Assembly (NCBI RefSeq): GCF_017743935.1
Contig: NZ_JAGHRE010000013.1
Location: 1-64,000 of the forward strand
Direction of reading: 5' to 3'
DNA: 64,000 nucleotides
Origin: Tropicibacter sp. R16_0
GTDB taxonomy: Bacteria > Pseudomonadota > Alphaproteobacteria > Rhodobacterales > Rhodobacteraceae
The translations under genes and the position numbers were made by a program. Shown here one piece after another: positions 51,475-60,593 of the stretch; the first letter of the stretch is position 1; the number at the start of each line of letters is the position of its first letter. The notes under the pieces were generated by a model that ran no database searches, was not told where the DNA came from, and saw nothing but the letters and a program-made list of their open reading frames with translations.

Positions 51475-51518
51475 AACCAATGCAAGAGGCATATCCAAGA
51501 AGCGGTGTGTTCTGTGGC

Positions 51519-51720
51519 GGGGGTGCTCCCGCCCGTCGTCAATTTTTCTGTCGAAAAACCTCCTCCCGTTGGGCCGGGCCTCGCTGCGCTCGGCGGTTGG
51601 CCATTGTGGTGATCCAATCGCCCCAAAGCGGAACAGCGCCGAGCCAAAGGCGAGGCGCCCGGCCCAAGGCCGTTAGCGGTGCTGGCGAAGCCAGGATCGC
51701 TCGGGGGCGGGAGCACTTCC
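51519..51720. repeat. Dispersed palindromic intergenic element, copy C (about 202 bp)
   Basis: This is the most regular of the three copies. The left end GGGGGTGCTCCCGCCC (51519-51534) is mirrored by GGGCGGGAGCACTTCC at 51705-51720. Internal shared blocks are GTCGTCAATTTTTCTG, AAAACCTCCTCCCGTTGGGC, CCTCGCTGCGCTCGGCGG and GGCGAGGCGCCCGGCCC. It lies between the Acg-marR operon promoter and the aminotransferase terminator. The inner arms CTCGGCG and CGCCGAG are also complementary, giving a long fold. Confidence 0.88.
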
Positions 51721-51749
51721 GGATCGTCTAGATATCTCAGGTCACGAAG

Positions 51750-51777
51750 AACGCCCGCTCCATCAGGAACGGGCGTT
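51750..51777 (-). terminator. Terminator hairpin of the MttB-type operon
   Basis: AACGCCCG (51750-51757) pairs with CGGGCGTT (51770-51777). On the minus strand CTTCG follows, so the T run is weak. It stands 60 bases past the aminotransferase stop. Confidence 0.55.
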
Positions 51778-51837
51778 GGCGCATGTCTTTGCGCCATCTC
51801 GCGAAGACCAATCATACTCCGCGAGCATTCGTGATCC

Positions 51838-53151
51838 TCAAAGAGAGGAGAACGCCTGGTCCAGGCCGTCTGCCACGCGGTCTACATCCTCGAGCGAGAG
51901 GCACATGGGTGGCACCATGCGCAGAGAGCTTTGGAAGGGGCCGGATTTCGACAGGATCAGGCGTTGCGACCGGCAGTGTTCGAACACGGCAGCGGTGGTG
52001 GCCGCATCAGGTTCCTTGGTCTTGCGGTCCTTGACCATCTCTATGGCCAGCATGAGCCCACGTCCGCGCACGTCGCCGATGGCAGCGTGTTTGTCCTTCA
52101 ACTCGTGCAAACGCGCGAGCAGGGCGGCGCCCACTGTCTTGGCGTTTTCCATCACCTTGTCTTCGCGAATGACCTGCAGCACCGCACGTCCCGCTGCGCA
52201 AGAGGTCGGGTTCGCCCCGTATGTGTGGAACATGAACTTTTCGGCCATGGGCGCCGCGATTTCTTTCTTCGCCACAACGGCCCCGATGGGGAAGCCATTG
52301 CCCAGCCCCTTTGCCATCACGATGATGTCGGGCACCACGCCGTCCGCCTCAAACCCCCACATGTGATCGCCCGTGCGGCCAAAGCCTGATTGCACCTCAT
52401 CCGCGATATACAGACCTCCGGCCGCGCGCACGCGCTCGGCGGCGCCGGACATGTACCCTTTGGGCATTTCGATGATGCCGCCATAGCCCTGGACGCTTTC
52501 CACGAACATGCCTGCGATCTGACCGGTGGTGGCGGTGCGGATGGTTTGGTCGATTTCGTCCAGATAGGGCGCGGCGCCCGCATTCTCGCCAAAGATGCCA
52601 CGATACTGGTTGGGTTCGGCGACAAAGGCCACGTTGCCGGGCATGCCGGGATGCCGCCAGCCGCTGATGCCGGTGAGCGATTGCGCCGAGGCGGTCGGGC
52701 CATGATACGCCGTGCGCAGCGCCAGCAGGTCCAGATTACCAGTGTAGCTGCGCGCCATGGTCATCGCCAGGTCAATCGCCTCGGACCCGGAATTGGTGAA
52801 ATGCACCACCCATTCGTGCCCTTTGGGCATGGTCGCGGCCAGTTCTTCGGCCAGGTGCGCAGGCGTTGGGTGGTAGAACATCGTCGTGCAATGGGTCAGC
52901 TGTTGCGCCTGTTCCATCGCTGCGGCCACCACGGTGGGGTGTGAATGTCCGACCGAGATGCAGACGTTCATGCCCAGAAGGTCGGTGTATTTGTTCCCCT
53001 CGGCATCCCACAGGTACTGCATCGATCCCTTCTGGAACACGATCGGGTCCTTGAAGGGGACAAACTTGCGCTGACTGGCGGCATAGTAGTTGTCGCGCCG
53101 GGCGGCAGTAGCCTCGGTTGACCATTCGGTGTTGAGCGGTTGGTGGGTCAT
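51838..53151 (-). CDS. Class III aminotransferase (AGXT2/4-aminobutyrate-type)
   Basis: This 437-residue PLP enzyme has the class III landmarks MNVCISVGHSHPTVVAA (about 61-77), TNSGSEAIDLAMTMAR (about 119-134), LYIADEVQSGFGRTG (about 247-261) and the PLP lysine in VMAKGLGNGFPIGAVVA. The type resembles alanine-glyoxylate aminotransferase 2 and related omega-aminotransferases. It is the last gene of the MttB-oxidase operon, 11 bases after the upstream oxidase gene. It would process the amine freed after demethylation, perhaps an omega-amino acid, but the substrate is unknown. Confidence 0.9.
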   Translation of the reverse strand: MTHQPLNTEWSTEATAARRDNYYAASQRKFVPFKDPIVFQKGSMQYLWDAEGNKYTDLLGMNVCISVGHSHPTVVAAAMEQAQQLTHCTTMFYHPTPAHLAEELAATMPKGHEWVVHFTNSGSEAIDLAMTMARSYTGNLDLLALRTAYHGPTASAQSLTGISGWRHPGMPGNVAFVAEPNQYRGIFGENAGAAPYLDEIDQTIRTATTGQIAGMFVESVQGYGGIIEMPKGYMSGAAERVRAAGGLYIADEVQSGFGRTGDHMWGFEADGVVPDIIVMAKGLGNGFPIGAVVAKKEIAAPMAEKFMFHTYGANPTSCAAGRAVLQVIREDKVMENAKTVGAALLARLHELKDKHAAIGDVRGRGLMLAIEMVKDRKTKEPDAATTAAVFEHCRSQRLILSKSGPFQSSLRMVPPMCLSLEDVDRVADGLDQAFSSL

Positions 53152-53162
53152 GCTTGCCTCCC

Positions 53163-55574
53163 TCAGGCTTTCAAGCGCAGGTTTTCGGGGTCAAAGGGCG
53201 CCTCTGGCAAGATCGTGGCCTGCGTCTTGCGCCCCAGGATGGATACGGTGAGGTTCTCTCGCGCTGTACGGTCACGCAGATAGGCCAAGGCCAGCGTCTT
53301 GCCGGTGCGATGTCCATGCGCGCCCGAGGTGACAACACCAACGATATCATCGCCTTGCAGGACGGAATGGGCATAGAACGGGTCGAACTCGGGGTCGTGG
53401 ATTTCGAGCAGAACCATGTCCCAGCGGTCGTCTTTCGCTTTGCGCTCCAGCATCGCCTCGCGCCCGATGAAGGCACGATCCTTGGTCCGGGCAAACATGC
53501 CCAACCCGGCCTCATGCAAGCTGCGTTCCGTGGTCAGATCACCACCCCAACCGCGATAACCTTTCTCAAGTCGCATGGAGTTGGCGGCATAGGCTCCGTA
53601 ATAGCCCATGCCCAACGGTTTGCCGGTGGCCTCGAGCGCCAGAAACACCTGTTCCGCGTCGGCGCGGTCCATGTGCAGCTCCCAGCCCAATTCACCCAGA
53701 TACGACACCCGCAGGGCACGCACTTGCACGCCCGCAACGTCAATCACTTGTGCGCTGAGCCAGGGAAAACCGTCGCCCAGGTCGGCACTGGTATGTTGGC
53801 TCAGGATGTCACGTGAGAGCGGTCCCATCAGGCCAATCACCGCCATCTCGTCACAGCGGTTGGTCACGGCCACGTCGAACCCTTTGGCGTGGGCTGTCAG
53901 CTGATCCATGTCGATCTGTTCTGCAGCCGCCGCCGAGGTCAGATAGGCGTGGGTGTCGCTGAGCATGGTCACTGTGAACTCGGACAAAACACCGCCAGCA
54001 GGCGTCAGCACATGGGTCAGGCCTATGCGCCCATTGGAGGGCGCGCGGTTGGCGCCGAGGCTGTCGACAAACACCCGCGCATCCGGACCGGTGATATCGA
54101 ATTTCGAAAACACCGACAGATCGGCCAGCCCTGCCTTGGTGGTGACAGTCTCGACCTCACGCGCCACATGGGGGAACCAGTTCGGGCGGCGAAAGCTTTC
54201 ATGCGCGATGTCGCCCGGTTTGTCCGAGAACCAATTGGGCCGTTCCCAGCCATAGGCCGCACCCATCACCGCACCACGTTCCACCATCAGATCATGCAGA
54301 GGGGACAGGCGCTTGCCGCGCCCGGCGGGGCGTTCTTCGAACGGGTAGTGTACCCCGAATTGCAGGCCGAAACACTCGATGGCTTTCTCGACGCGATAGT
54401 CGCGGTCGGCCCAAGACCCGAACCGGCGGCTGTCCACCGCCAAAGCATCCATTGGCGGCGCGCGATGGGTCATCCAGTGCGCCAGGAACCAACCCGAACC
54501 GCCGCCCTCCATCACGCCCATACTCGATCCGGTCAGTAACCAGGCGTTTTCCAACCCATGTGCAGGGCCAATCAGAGGGTTGGCGTCGGGGGTAAAGGTG
54601 ATCGGGCCGTTGACCACGGTTTTCACGCCGCCGTTCATCAGAGCCGGAATGCGCTCCATCGCGGCCTCGATGATGTGCTCGACCCGGTCCAGATCGGGCG
54701 GCATCAGGTCAGCGCCAAACTCGGGCGGGACGCCATCGACGGACCAGACCTGCGCCTCTTTCTCATACGGGCCCAGGATCAAACCGTCGCGTTCCTGACG
54801 CACGTACCAGCTTTCTTCCGGGTCGCGGATCATCGGCAGTTCGGGCAGCTTGGCGTCGATACGCTCGGTCACCTCGGGCACGGCATCGGTCACCAGATAC
54901 TGGTGCAGCACCGGCACGGACGGGATGTTCAGCCCCATCATATGCCCGATCTCCCAGCCCCAGGTGCCAGCCGCGTTGACGATATGGGTGGCGCGGAAGG
55001 TTTCTTTCGCAGTTTCGACAATCCACTTGCCATCTTCGCGCCGGATGGACTGCACCGCGTTGTAGCGACTGATCTTCGCGCCGTTGCGCGTGGCAACCTG
55101 TGCCATGGCATTCGTCGCAAGCGTCGGGTCCACATGGCCGTCATCGGGCTCATAGATACCCCCCAGCAACCCGTCCAGCTTTGCCAGGGGGTGCAGCTCG
55201 GCGATCCGGTCCGGCGTCAGCACCTCCAGCGGGTAACCGGTGAAATCAGACAGACCGGCAACATGGCGGAACTCATCCATCCGATCGGGGTTCGAGGTGA
55301 TGCGCATCGCGCCCGAGCGGTGAAAGCCGCAGTTCTGCCCGGTCTCTTCCGGCAGGATATCACGATAGAGGCGCACGGATGTGGCGCGCAGCTCTTGAAT
55401 TGTGGGGTTGTGGGCAAAATGCGTGCACAGCCCGGCCGCATGCCAGGTCGAGCCATGGGTGAGGTCGTTCTTTTCAACCAGCACCACGTCGGACCAACCG
55501 GCCTTTGTAAGGTGGTACATCAGCGACACGCCCATGGCGCCGCCCCCGATGATCAGGACCTGAGCGTCGCTCAT
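53163..55574 (-). CDS. FAD/GcvT oxidase, dimethylglycine/sarcosine-dehydrogenase-like (paralogue 2)
   Basis: This 803-residue protein starts with an N-terminal FAD-dependent DAO domain (about 1-390; IIGGGAMGVSLMYHL at 7-21 as the Rossmann motif, WHAAGLCTHF at about 44-53 near the covalent His). A linker FAO_M domain comes next, then a GcvT-type folate-binding domain (about 430-800; RVSYLGELGWELHMDRAD, GYYGAYAANSMRLEKGYRGWGGDL). This is the layout of dimethylglycine and sarcosine dehydrogenases, which oxidise an N-methyl group and hand the formaldehyde unit to tetrahydrofolate. It is paralogous to the adjacent upstream gene (ATGA overlap). It would perform one demethylation in a series. The residues for substrate choice differ between the two. 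Confidence 0.9.
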   Translation of the reverse strand: MSDAQVLIIGGGAMGVSLMYHLTKAGWSDVVLVEKNDLTHGSTWHAAGLCTHFAHNPTIQELRATSVRLYRDILPEETGQNCGFHRSGAMRITSNPDRMDEFRHVAGLSDFTGYPLEVLTPDRIAELHPLAKLDGLLGGIYEPDDGHVDPTLATNAMAQVATRNGAKISRYNAVQSIRREDGKWIVETAKETFRATHIVNAAGTWGWEIGHMMGLNIPSVPVLHQYLVTDAVPEVTERIDAKLPELPMIRDPEESWYVRQERDGLILGPYEKEAQVWSVDGVPPEFGADLMPPDLDRVEHIIEAAMERIPALMNGGVKTVVNGPITFTPDANPLIGPAHGLENAWLLTGSSMGVMEGGGSGWFLAHWMTHRAPPMDALAVDSRRFGSWADRDYRVEKAIECFGLQFGVHYPFEERPAGRGKRLSPLHDLMVERGAVMGAAYGWERPNWFSDKPGDIAHESFRRPNWFPHVAREVETVTTKAGLADLSVFSKFDITGPDARVFVDSLGANRAPSNGRIGLTHVLTPAGGVLSEFTVTMLSDTHAYLTSAAAAEQIDMDQLTAHAKGFDVAVTNRCDEMAVIGLMGPLSRDILSQHTSADLGDGFPWLSAQVIDVAGVQVRALRVSYLGELGWELHMDRADAEQVFLALEATGKPLGMGYYGAYAANSMRLEKGYRGWGGDLTTERSLHEAGLGMFARTKDRAFIGREAMLERKAKDDRWDMVLLEIHDPEFDPFYAHSVLQGDDIVGVVTSGAHGHRTGKTLALAYLRDRTARENLTVSILGRKTQATILPEAPFDPENLRLKA

Positions 55575-57964
55575 CCGCGCATCCTTTCGCCTTTGGGGTC
55601 AAATGGGGCACGGGGCAGGGCCCGCGCCGGATAGGTTTTGCCTGCAACGTCGAAGGTGAAGTCGCGGTTGCAAGTTTCCGCAAGCTTTTCGCCGGGTGCG
55701 ATGTCGATCATCCCAAGCGCCAGTGTCAGGCCGGTGCGCGCGCCTTTTGCACCGGATGTGGTCAGGCCAACGACGCGGCCATTCTCAAGGATCGGCTCGT
55801 CATGCAGGATCAACGGATCGCCCTCGACTTGGAACAGGCAGAGCTTGCGGGTCAGACCTGCGGCACGCTGCGCCTCTAGCGCCGCCTTGCCGATGAAATC
55901 CTTGTCCCAATCGATGGTAAATCCAAGACCGGCCTCCAGAGGTGTGATCTCGGGACCCAGATCATGGCCCCAATGACGAAAGGCTTTTTCGATCCGGCAA
56001 GCGTCAAGCGCATACATGCCCATCGGTTTGGTGCCAGTGGCAGAGAGAGCGTCGAATACGGCCTGGGCGTGCGCAGTCGGAACATTCAATTCCCAGCCCA
56101 GCTCGCCGACAAAACTCATCCGGGTGGCGCGGCAGGACACGTCTGCGACCACCACATCACGCGCGGTAGAGAAGGGGAAGTCGACCCAATCCGCGTTGCT
56201 CAAGCCGCTCAAGATGTCACGGGAGGTTGCGCCCATTAGGCCGATCACACACTCGTCGTCGGTGACATCGTGCAAGGCAACCCGCCAGACCGCGAAGCGG
56301 CGGCGCAACAGCGCCCCGTCCCGCCAGCGCGTCGCAGCACCCGAGGTGATGCGATAATGCTGGCTGCCCAACCGGGTCACGGTCAGATCGCCCTCGATCC
56401 CGCCCTTGTCGTTGAGCATCGGCGTATAAACCGCGCGGCCCACTGGAACGTCCATCTGGGCGCAGACCAGTTCATTCATGGCTTCAACCGCATCGGGGCC
56501 AATGACGTCGAACTTGCCAAAGGGGGACAGGTCCAGCAGCACTGCGCCATCCTGCATCCGCGCCGCTTCACGCTGCGCAATCGGATACCAGGGCTGCGCA
56601 CCCACCGAATAGGGCAGGTCGCGCTCGGCGTCGCTCTCGGCATACCACAGGGCGCGTTCCCAACCTGCGGTCAGACCAAAGACAGCACCTTGTTCGGCCC
56701 AGGCGCCATGCAAATCAGAACACCGCAACCCGCGCCCAGCCTTGGGCTGTTTGAACGGCCAGTGCATCGCCATCAGGTCGGCCACGCTCTCGGCCATGCG
56801 ATCCGCCATATGCGCATCCGTCGACGCACGCGGGTCGGCGCGGGCCACATCGACCTCCCACAGGTCCATGGGCGGCTCACCATCCACGATCCAATCTGCC
56901 AACACCCGGCCAATTCCGGCCGACGACATGATCCCGACCGAGTTCATCCCCGCCGCCACAAAAAGCCCGTCCACCTCAGGTGCCGCCCCAACCAGGGGCC
57001 GCGTGTCATTGGTGAAACTCTCCGGCCCGTTCATGAAATGCTGAATGCCGGTCTCAGCCAGGGCCGGGACCAGTTCCAGCGCCGCCTCCATGAACGGCAT
57101 GAACTGCTCCCAATCCTCGGGCATCTCAAGGAAAGGCCGATTGCCTTCGGGGCCAAAGGCGTCCCAAACCTTGGCGTCGGGTTCAAATCCGCCAATCACC
57201 AGCTTGCCCGCGTCGCCCTTGATGTAGATGCCGGTGTCCATGTCTCGTATCACCGGAAAGGGATCGGGCAGGCCGGGCATGGGCTCGGTGACCACATACA
57301 TGTGCTCGACGGCCTGTAGCGGCAGATGCAATCCGGCCCCAAGGGCCAAGGGTTTCGACCACGCCCCGGCGCAGATCACCACGCTCTCGGCTTCGATCTC
57401 TGTTCCATCGGCAAGCGCGACGCCCCGCGCGGTCCCGTCCTTTGTAAGGATACCGACAACGGCGCAGTTTTCGCGGATTTCCACGCCTTTGGAACGGGCC
57501 GCGCGGGCATAGGCCATGCACAGGTCGACCGGGTTCACATTGGCATCTTCAGCCACCCACATGGCGCCCGCGTGACCCGAGACATCCAGTCCCGGCACTT
57601 CCACTTCATCGGCGCCGATCACATGCGCGGTCAGACCGAAGTGCCGTCCCAGTGTGGAAATCCGATGCAACTCATCCAGCCGTTCTTCGCGCCGCGCCAG
57701 CCAATAGCCGCCCGTTTGGCGGTACCCCGTGGCCATCCCGGTTTCGGTCTCAAGCCGGGAAAATAGCTCCAACGCGTAGCTTGCCAGTTTGGTCATGTTC
57801 GGAGTTGCACGCAGCGGTCCGACGATCCCGGCGGCGTGCCAGGAAGTGCCCGAGGTCAGCTGGTTGCGTTCCAGCAGCAGAACGTCCTCGACTCCGCGCT
57901 GTGCCAGGTGATAGGCCACTGACAACCCGATGGCGCCGCCGCCGATGATGATCGTGCGTCCCAT
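55571..57964 (-). CDS. FAD/GcvT oxidase, dimethylglycine/sarcosine-dehydrogenase-like (paralogue 1)
   Basis: This 797-residue protein has the same three-part architecture as the next gene: DAO domain with IIGGGAIGLSVAYHLAQRG (5-23) and TSGTSWHAAGIVG (about 38-50), FAO_M and GcvT (about 430-790; MSFVGELGWELNVPTAHA, MYALDACRIEKAFRHWGHDLGPE). The covalent-FAD histidine in WHAAG is retained. It starts one base into the MttB stop (TAATG), so it is coupled to it, and its own end overlaps the second oxidase by ATGA. Two copies in a row suggest stepwise demethylation of one substrate, or two substrates from the same source. Which methyl group each attacks cannot be read from the sequence. Confidence 0.9.
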   Translation of the reverse strand: MGRTIIIGGGAIGLSVAYHLAQRGVEDVLLLERNQLTSGTSWHAAGIVGPLRATPNMTKLASYALELFSRLETETGMATGYRQTGGYWLARREERLDELHRISTLGRHFGLTAHVIGADEVEVPGLDVSGHAGAMWVAEDANVNPVDLCMAYARAARSKGVEIRENCAVVGILTKDGTARGVALADGTEIEAESVVICAGAWSKPLALGAGLHLPLQAVEHMYVVTEPMPGLPDPFPVIRDMDTGIYIKGDAGKLVIGGFEPDAKVWDAFGPEGNRPFLEMPEDWEQFMPFMEAALELVPALAETGIQHFMNGPESFTNDTRPLVGAAPEVDGLFVAAGMNSVGIMSSAGIGRVLADWIVDGEPPMDLWEVDVARADPRASTDAHMADRMAESVADLMAMHWPFKQPKAGRGLRCSDLHGAWAEQGAVFGLTAGWERALWYAESDAERDLPYSVGAQPWYPIAQREAARMQDGAVLLDLSPFGKFDVIGPDAVEAMNELVCAQMDVPVGRAVYTPMLNDKGGIEGDLTVTRLGSQHYRITSGAATRWRDGALLRRRFAVWRVALHDVTDDECVIGLMGATSRDILSGLSNADWVDFPFSTARDVVVADVSCRATRMSFVGELGWELNVPTAHAQAVFDALSATGTKPMGMYALDACRIEKAFRHWGHDLGPEITPLEAGLGFTIDWDKDFIGKAALEAQRAAGLTRKLCLFQVEGDPLILHDEPILENGRVVGLTTSGAKGARTGLTLALGMIDIAPGEKLAETCNRDFTFDVAGKTYPARALPRAPFDPKGERMRG

Positions 57965-59502
57965 TAGAAGTAGTCCATGTCTGGAGTTTCGGACTTACGG
58001 TGCGCAATGTAATCTTGCAATTCCTCGTCGATGGCCGGATCAAGGCCGGGGTCCTCGTATGTCTCCAGATGCTTCTTCCATAGGCCGTTGGCCCGCTGTG
58101 CCGTATCCAGAGACCCGGCTGCCTCCCAATGTTCATATGCGTTGTTGTCCGGCGTCTCGGGCCGGAAGAGGGCGGTCATGAAATTGGCCTGGGTGTGTTC
58201 ACTCCCCAGGAAATGCGCGCCGGGGCCGGTGGCCGCGATGGCGGACATGGCTTGCGCGTTTTCACTCAGGTCTATGCCATCAAAGAAGCGGGCCAGTTTG
58301 CCGCAAAGATCGGCGTCGATCATCGTCTTTTCAAAGCTGGTCACCAGACCACCCTCCAACCAGCCAGTGGCGTGATTGATCAGATTGGCGCCTGCAAACA
58401 TCGACATCATCAGGCCCCAGGTTGCCTCTTGCTGGCTCTGCGCGTCTGGCACTTTCGACGCAGACAGCGTCCCGACCGTGTGCAGCGGCACCCCCAAACG
58501 GCGCGCCAGTTGTCCGGCGGCCAATACCATCTGACCCGCCTCGGGCGAGCCAAAGGTGGGCGCACCTGATTGCATCGACATGGTCGAGGCAAATGAGCCC
58601 ATCAGCACCGGCGCGCCTGGGTTCACCAGCTGCGCCAGCGTCAGACAGGCCAGCGCCTCTGCCAGAACCTGCGCCATGGTGCCGGCCACAGTGCAGGGGC
58701 TCATGGCGCCTGTCAGCACCCAAGGTGCTGTGGCAACCGGCTGCCCGGCGCGGGCATAGGTTTTCAACGCGCCCGACATATGCGCATCCATCACCAGCGG
58801 CGCATTGGTGTTCGACACGCAATAGAGCACCGGGTTTTCGGCTACATAGTCCGCGCCAAAGACGATGCGTGCCATGTCGAGCGCATGACCCGCGCGTTCC
58901 GCTCCGATGAAGGCCCCCATAAACGGCCGGTCGGAATAGCGGATGTGGGCATAGAGCATGTCCAGATGCCGCTTGTTCGCGGGCAGATCGACAGGCTCAC
59001 AGACCACGCCGCCGGAATGATGCAGCCACGGAATAGTGTGGTGCAGTTTCACCAGCGTCTGAAAATCGTCATAGGTCGCATAGCGGCGGCCGCGGTCCAG
59101 ATCATGCACAAAGGGCGGCCCCCAAGAGGGGCAGAGCACCGTCGCATCACCCCCCAATTGCACTGAGTTGGCCGGGTTGCGGGCGTGCTGCATGAACTGC
59201 TTGGGCGCGGTGGCCTGGATCGTCTTGCGGCAGAATCCGCGCTCGAACCGCACCCGGGTGCCGTCCACGTCGCAGCCTGCACTCGCAAAGATTTCAAGGA
59301 TCTCGGGGTCTTCGACGAACTCCATGCCGGTTTCAGCCAGGATCGTGTCGGCGTTCTCTTCGATCAGGCTCAACCCCTCTTCGCCGAGGATGTTGAACGT
59401 GCCCAGCTTGCGCAGGATGAAGGGCGCACGGGGCTGTCCGACCTGGCCGCGTGATGCGCCCCGATCGCGTTTGCGACGACGTTTTACAGGTGTCTCAGTC
59501 AT
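57964..59502 (-). CDS. MttB-family (trimethylamine/glycine-betaine methyltransferase-like) protein, non-pyrrolysine
   Basis: This 512-residue protein matches the MttB superfamily, including MtgB-type betaine:corrinoid methyltransferases. Landmarks are LSLIEENADTILAETGMEFVEDPEILE (about 46-72), SWGPPFVHDLDRGR (about 125-138), the central GAFIGAERAGHALDMARIVFG and LTGAMSPCTVAGTMAQVLAEALACLTLAQLVNPGAPVLMGSF pattern, and EHTQANFMTALFRPE near the end. The frame is open throughout, so there is no amber codon for pyrrolysine. Start 59502 has GGGAGG upstream; a basic tail (KRRRKRDRG, about residues 7-15) precedes the fold. It is first in an operon with two folate-type flavoproteins and a transaminase. 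No corrinoid protein or reactivase is in this operon. Confidence 0.88.
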   Translation of the reverse strand: MTETPVKRRRKRDRGASRGQVGQPRAPFILRKLGTFNILGEEGLSLIEENADTILAETGMEFVEDPEILEIFASAGCDVDGTRVRFERGFCRKTIQATAPKQFMQHARNPANSVQLGGDATVLCPSWGPPFVHDLDRGRRYATYDDFQTLVKLHHTIPWLHHSGGVVCEPVDLPANKRHLDMLYAHIRYSDRPFMGAFIGAERAGHALDMARIVFGADYVAENPVLYCVSNTNAPLVMDAHMSGALKTYARAGQPVATAPWVLTGAMSPCTVAGTMAQVLAEALACLTLAQLVNPGAPVLMGSFASTMSMQSGAPTFGSPEAGQMVLAAGQLARRLGVPLHTVGTLSASKVPDAQSQQEATWGLMMSMFAGANLINHATGWLEGGLVTSFEKTMIDADLCGKLARFFDGIDLSENAQAMSAIAATGPGAHFLGSEHTQANFMTALFRPETPDNNAYEHWEAAGSLDTAQRANGLWKKHLETYEDPGLDPAIDEELQDYIAHRKSETPDMDYF

Positions 59503-59566
59503 GACCCGCCTCCCTTGGTTGCGCACAATCTGGCGGTTGCGGGGCATTCGATCAATTGACAGTTGT

Positions 59567-59589
59567 CAGTATTAGGATTTCTAATACTG
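59567..59589. promoter_or_regulatory. LysR operator in the mttB/lysR divergent region
   Basis: A perfect 9-bp inverted repeat, CAGTATTAG (59567-59575) and CTAATACTG (59581-59589), lies 65 bases before mttB and 21 before lysR. It has the T-N11-A-like placement expected of a LysR binding site and is the only clear palindrome in the interval. Confidence 0.75.
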
Positions 59590-59609
59590 CTAGGTTCGAA
59601 GGGCTGATC

Positions 59610-60593
59610 ATGGACGTAAAATTCACAACGAATGCAAATATTATCAAAGCGTTGGAGGTTTTTGTTGCGGTTGTTGAAACTGGGCAAATGACGGCGGCAG
59701 CGCGGCTGGCTGGCATGACGCAATCCGCCGCTTCTCAGCACATCGGCACCTTGGAAAAACACTATGATGTCAAATTGTTGGACCGATCAACGCGCCCGGT
59801 GAAGCCAACCCAGGCAGGGGTCATGATGTACCGCCACGCGGGCCGCATTCTGCAAGCGGTTGGGGAGCTGGCCAGTGACATGCGCCATCAAGGCCCGACG
59901 CCCATCAGCCGGTTGCGGCTTGGATTGCAGGCCTCGATCGCCACAACCTTGTCGCCGGGATTGGTGCGAATGGCCAAGGACCGCTTTGGCGTGCAGGACA
60001 TGGTGCTGCATGCGGGCCAGAGCGGCGATCACGAAGCGCTGCTCAGGACCAAACAGGCTGATATTGCCATCACGTCGGACCCGCTGTTGGACATGGACGG
60101 CTTGGAACGGCACGCAGTTCTGACCGAGGCGTTTCTGTTGGTCCTGCCGCCCGGATTTAACCAGCCGGTGCAGGATCTGGAGCAGGTGCTGCGCCACCTC
60201 CCGCTGGTGCGCTTTGCCGACACCACAAACGTGGGCCGCCGGATCGGTCAGCACTTGCGCCGCCTGCGCCTGCAGCCCGAGCGGGTGATCCAGGCCGACC
60301 GGTCCAGCATGGTGACGGCCTGCGTCGCCGATGGCATGGGCTTTACCTTGTTGACGCCGACCTTGTTGATCGACGGGTTGGTGGAACGTATGCCGTTGGA
60401 TCTGCGTCCCTTGCCCGGCGCGGGGATGAGCCGCTCGATCACCGTCGTGGCCCGGGATGGGGAGCTGGGAGAGCTGCCCAAAGCCTTTGCCGAATACGCC
60501 CGGGTGTCGCTTGTGGACCAGATTACGGGGCAGATGGGCAAGATCGGCACCGCCGCTTTGGCTGGTCTGGAGACAGAGGAGGAGCCTTTATGA
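59610..60593 (+). CDS. LysR-family regulator of the N-methyl catabolic cluster
   Basis: This 327-residue regulator has a winged helix at about 12-70 (ALEVFVAVVETGQMTAAARLAGMTQSAASQHIGTLEKHYDVKLLDRS pattern) and a co-inducer-binding domain (about 100-300). It faces the mttB operon across a palindrome and overlaps the downstream TauD gene by ATGA, so it probably controls both. AAGGG precedes 59610. The preceding longer frame reads through the operator and is rejected. Confidence 0.92.
   Translation: MDVKFTTNANIIKALEVFVAVVETGQMTAAARLAGMTQSAASQHIGTLEKHYDVKLLDRSTRPVKPTQAGVMMYRHAGRILQAVGELASDMRHQGPTPISRLRLGLQASIATTLSPGLVRMAKDRFGVQDMVLHAGQSGDHEALLRTKQADIAITSDPLLDMDGLERHAVLTEAFLLVLPPGFNQPVQDLEQVLRHLPLVRFADTTNVGRRIGQHLRRLRLQPERVIQADRSSMVTACVADGMGFTLLTPTLLIDGLVERMPLDLRPLPGAGMSRSITVVARDGELGELPKAFAEYARVSLVDQITGQMGKIGTAALAGLETEEEPL

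Noticed and set aside
57964-59502. Pyrrolysine-containing MttB
   Set aside because: There is no in-frame amber codon, so the protein belongs to the non-pyrrolysine branch.
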